This document shows positions 7,539 through 9,840 of a stretch of 9,840 nt of DNA, one piece after another (the stretch's first letter is position 1; each line of letters begins with the position of its first letter). The stretch covers positions 10,925 through 20,764 of the forward strand of contig CAJUMW010000007.1 in assembly GCA_910587625.1 (NCBI GenBank). The letters are read 5' to 3'. The position numbers were made by a program, and so were the translations under genes. This DNA comes from an uncultured Christensenellaceae bacterium (GTDB lineage: Bacteria; Bacillota; Clostridia; Christensenellales; Borkfalkiaceae). The notes under the pieces were generated by a model. It did not search any database, was not told the DNA's origin, and saw only the letters and a list, made by a program, of their open reading frames with translations.

Positions 7539-7621
7539 TGGTGCGGACGAAGGGACTTGAACCCCCATGGTTGCCCACAGGAACCTGAAACCTGCGCGTC
7601 TGCCAATTTCGCCACGTCCGC
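7539..7621 (-). tRNA. tRNA-Leu, anticodon CAG
   Basis: An 83-base tRNA with all arms visible on the minus strand. The acceptor GCGGACG pairs with CGTCCGC; D stem GCG/CGC; anticodon loop TTCAGGT gives anticodon CAG (reads CUG) with G at 37; the long class II variable arm TGG-GCAA-CCA identifies leucine; T loop TTCAAGT on a GGGGG/CCCTT stem with two G-U pairs; discriminator A and a genomically encoded CCA at 7539-7541. The last anticodon-stem pair (31-39) is U-U, a minor irregularity. It is preceded by a consensus promoter and followed by a hairpin. Confidence 0.96.
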
Positions 7622-7633
7622 AAAAACATTTAA

Positions 7634-7662
7634 ATTATAAAATATTTATATTTAATTGTCAA
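7634..7662 (-). promoter_or_regulatory. Consensus sigma-A promoter of tRNA-Leu
   Basis: On the minus strand TTGACA (7657-7662) and TATAAT (7634-7639) are both perfect matches to the housekeeping consensus with the ideal 17-base spacer, which is entirely A/T. The -10 box ends 12 bases before the mature tRNA 5' end at 7621, so transcription probably starts about 6 bases upstream of it. A strong promoter of this kind suits a stable RNA gene. Confidence 0.93.
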
Positions 7663-7702
7663 GCAAAAAACATTGATGGCAGACTCATCTTAAAATAATT
7701 TA

Positions 7703-7736
7703 AAAAAAACGAAGAGGAGATCCTCTTCGTTTTTTT
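7703..7736 (-). terminator. Terminator of the surface-protein gene
   Basis: A perfect inverted repeat, ACGAAGAGGA with TCCTCTTCGT around a GA centre (7709-7730), is flanked by A7 on one side and T7 on the other. It begins 8 bases past the stop codon at 7745-7747 and gives a GC-containing stem followed by a long U-run on the minus strand. It would also work on the plus strand, but no plus-strand gene is seen here. It separates the surface-protein gene from the tRNA promoter. Confidence 0.92.
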
Positions 7737-7744
7737 GTTAAGTT

Positions 7745-9838
7745 TTAGCGTGCTCTTTTGCGAGCGATAAATATTGCCACAACTATTGCAATAACTGCAA
7801 CAGCTACCGCACCGATAACAATTCCGGCAATAATCAAAGTATTGTCCTGAGGAGTAGTTAAATCAAACTTACTTCCATCAATCGTAGTGGAAGGAGCGGC
7901 AACATTTGCTTCACCGCTAGTTGAAATCAGTACTTTTGCAGGAGCGATAATTTCGTTTCCTCTGTCTACAAGACGTTGAGCCGCCGCATTTGCAATGTAT
8001 TGAATTTCAACTTCATTGTTGTTTTCCAAGTCGCTATAAGATAGGGTAAGTACACCGTTTGATATTTTGTTTGTTACGTCAACGTGATTGAGAGTTACGC
8101 TGTAAATCTGATATCCTTCATCGGGAGTTATGGCGCAAGTATATTTACCGTTTTCGCTTATAGTTTTAATTTTACCGTCGGCTTTACTTAGCTTGCCGCC
8201 CCTGCCTTCAATGCTTGTATATACAGTTTTATCGGATGACGCTTTATCAGCGTCGACAACTGCGACCATATAAGGTGAGAAGCTTGAAACAGTTGCTACA
8301 ATGCCGAATTGAGTTACCACGCAAGGTATTTCTTCAATTATGTATTCATCTCCCTTAATATGTTTGCGGTGGAACAGTTTAAATGTTACTCCTGCATTGT
8401 TGGGACCGTAACCTTCGGGGAAACCGAGCGCAATTTTAACGTAGCTGCCGTCCGGAATAGTGGGATATTTACCGCAAATCTGTAATGAAATATCGTAAGT
8501 TTCGCTCGTTATAATATCATTTTTGTTTACAGTGATGTCGCTGTCGCCGCTTATTTCGTCAAGCATGGTATCTACAGTCTCCGTAGAAGCCGTTTCTGCA
8601 ACCAGCATCATCTGGCTTCTTTCATTTTCAGAGAATGTGCTATTTCCGTCTTCGTCTTTAAAATCCATTTCGGATAAGTCTGAGTTTGAAACAAGAGTGG
8701 GTTGTGCGCAGCAATCTATCCAGAGCCTGCCGTCGTAGTTAAAACGAGCGGGGCATGCTAAATATAATCTTCCAAACCCAAAATAAACAGAATTGGGCAA
8801 CTTATTTGATAATACAGTAACAGGTTCCCCGTCTACTATTCTTGTTACTTCTTTTGCAGAGCCTACGTTCGTAAAAGTGATGGTATATCCTTCACGGTTG
8901 TGTTCATACATAAGGCTGGGAGCAAATTTAAAGCGCAATGTGTTGGGAACTAATGTCGGGTCGCCTGAATTTTTGGGCCTTTCGACAATTTCTACAATTG
9001 TGCCTTCACTGTTTAGCGGGAAGAATTTAGCGTACTCGGATGTGTTGGGGTGTTCGGATGTGAAATTGATGCCGATAGGTTGGTTTTCGTCAAGAATGTG
9101 CAAAGGCTCGTTGTATGTGACTTCAATCAAGAACGCATTTTTTTCAGCCATAATAACTTTTGTAGTAATATTTTTATCGCGCATTCCGTCATTTATAGTT
9201 ATTTCTCCCTGATGTGACGGGGTAGAGTTCGAAACATAGGGGGGGGGAGTATAAGTTCCGTACGATTCGTTTACTATAGGTTTGCTTATTTCAATTGATT
9301 TATTATCATTTACTATATTACTGCTGTACTTAAAATAATAATCTCCGAAGATTCCGAGCGAGGGTGCGTTGACGTTAAGCGGTACGTCGGGCGCCATGTC
9401 GAACACTGCAAGCTGAGTATAGTAAATTGATGTATTGTCATAAAAACGCGTTTCTATTCCGTTGTCATCAATATTGCCGTAAGGATTATCAACGCCGAGA
9501 AGCGCATACTGGCGGAAAGGCTCCAAAGCCATCCAATCAAACCAATGCAAATCACGTCCGTCATAAATTGCGAAACGACAAACAAGGTAAAGTCCGTCTT
9601 CTTCTAAAAGAGTTTTTGCACTTTTGCCGTTATAGCTGACGCTTAAATAGTTATTTACCAAATCATTGCCGTAGTCGTCTTTTTCACCGGTCGGAGTGTA
9701 AATTCTCGAGCATTGCAATCCGTCTGTTTCGCCTGAACTGCCGTAATTAAACTTCGAAACTTCGGGATAAGTAAGCTCGTAACCCGAAGAGGAGATAACT
9801 CCGTCGGTAACGTGAATTTTTTCTTCGTTGGAAGCGTT
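7745..9838 (-). CDS. Large exported surface protein, membrane-anchored (5' end outside window)
   Basis: The frame is open from the stop at 7745-7747 to the right edge, giving 697 visible residues; the N-terminus and any signal peptide lie beyond 9838. I do not recognise the N-terminal two thirds (about 8530-9838), which is beta-rich, rich in Asn/Asp/Tyr and without long hydrophobic stretches. A beta domain with DGSYVKIALGFPEGYGP and SSFSPYMVAVV follows, of a type common in clostridial surface proteins. At about 7990-8222 lies one divergent InlB B-repeat-like domain (GGKLS...AITPDEGYQIYSVTLN...VEIQYIA). The end is a hydrophobic helix of about 24 residues followed by ARKRAR, so the protein is held in the membrane facing outward. 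No canonical LPXTG precedes the helix; TTPQDN is there instead. An internal TTG at 9716-9718 is not a credible start, since there is no ribosome binding site and the frame continues upstream. The coding strand carries a C9 tract. Function unknown; adhesion or cell-wall binding is only a guess. Confidence 0.85.
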   Translation of the reverse strand, partial: NASNEEKIHVTDGVISSSGYELTYPEVSKFNYGSSGETDGLQCSRIYTPTGEKDDYGNDLVNNYLSVSYNGKSAKTLLEEDGLYLVCRFAIYDGRDLHWFDWMALEPFRQYALLGVDNPYGNIDDNGIETRFYDNTSIYYTQLAVFDMAPDVPLNVNAPSLGIFGDYYFKYSSNIVNDNKSIEISKPIVNESYGTYTPPPYVSNSTPSHQGEITINDGMRDKNITTKVIMAEKNAFLIEVTYNEPLHILDENQPIGINFTSEHPNTSEYAKFFPLNSEGTIVEIVERPKNSGDPTLVPNTLRFKFAPSLMYEHNREGYTITFTNVGSAKEVTRIVDGEPVTVLSNKLPNSVYFGFGRLYLACPARFNYDGRLWIDCCAQPTLVSNSDLSEMDFKDEDGNSTFSENERSQMMLVAETASTETVDTMLDEISGDSDITVNKNDIITSETYDISLQICGKYPTIPDGSYVKIALGFPEGYGPNNAGVTFKLFHRKHIKGDEYIIEEIPCVVTQFGIVATVSSFSPYMVAVVDADKASSDKTVYTSIEGRGGKLSKADGKIKTISENGKYTCAITPDEGYQIYSVTLNHVDVTNKISNGVLTLSYSDLENNNEVEIQYIANAAAQRLVDRGNEIIAPAKVLISTSGEANVAAPSTTIDGSKFDLTTPQDNTLIIAGIVIGAVAVAVIAIVVAIFIARKRAR
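9239..9247 (-). repeat. C9 homopolymer within the surface-protein gene
   Basis: Nine consecutive G's on the plus strand are nine C's in the coding strand, read as three proline codons in YTPPPYVS. It is the longest G/C homopolymer I noticed in the window. Gain of one C would bring a TGA into frame at 9189-9191, and loss of one C a TAA at 9199-9201, so slippage in either direction truncates the protein soon after the tract. Confidence 0.85.
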
Positions 9839-9840
9839 CA

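Noticed and set aside
8523..9212. Plus-strand open frames of 71 and 139 codons opposite the surface-protein gene.
   Set aside because: They are shadows of the minus-strand frame, which has a terminator, a membrane anchor and recognisable domains.
9716..9718. TTG as the start of the surface-protein gene.
   Set aside because: The same frame stays open for 40 more codons to the window edge, there is no ribosome binding site, and no signal peptide follows the TTG.

Overview
The window reads as chromosomal DNA of a low-GC, AT-leaning Bacillota, most likely a member of Clostridia. The grounds are Gram-positive style ribosome binding sites, a consensus sigma-A promoter, rho-independent terminators, PepF/Sua5/YwlE/RpiB family members of Firmicutes type, and a large surface protein with a C-terminal membrane anchor. 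Genus cannot be fixed from the sequence alone.

Plus strand, 1-5398. After the last 48 or so codons of an unrecognised gene comes a tightly packed run of five genes: pepF (oligoendopeptidase F), dnaB (replicative helicase), a Sua5-type threonylcarbamoyl-AMP synthase, a YwlE-like low-molecular-weight phosphatase and rpiB (ribose-5-phosphate isomerase B). The sua5-ywlE-rpiB order matches the ywlC...ywlE-ywlF region of Bacillus subtilis, so it is an old conserved neighbourhood; pepF and dnaB are attached in front of it here. Gaps from dnaB onward are 2-4 bases, so the last four genes are probably one transcription unit. It ends at a perfect 17-bp hairpin that also ends the convergent comEC gene.

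Minus strand, 5396-7662. A consensus promoter drives a tRNA-Leu(CAG) with encoded CCA. It is followed by a terminator-like hairpin, and comEC (DNA-uptake channel) begins only 31 bases past that hairpin. The ComEC protein keeps its OB-like and channel regions, but its C-terminal metallo-beta-lactamase-like domain has lost every metal-binding motif.

Minus strand, 7703-9840. The C-terminal 697 residues of a large exported surface protein run off the right edge of the window. It has beta-rich domains, one divergent InlB B-repeat-like domain, a membrane anchor with a basic tail, and a strong terminator. A run of nine C's in its coding strand is a candidate phase-variation switch.

I see no CRISPR array, insertion sequence, phage gene or defence system. 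Most of the window is housekeeping; the two points most worth a second look are the metal-less ComEC domain and the C9 tract in the surface protein.
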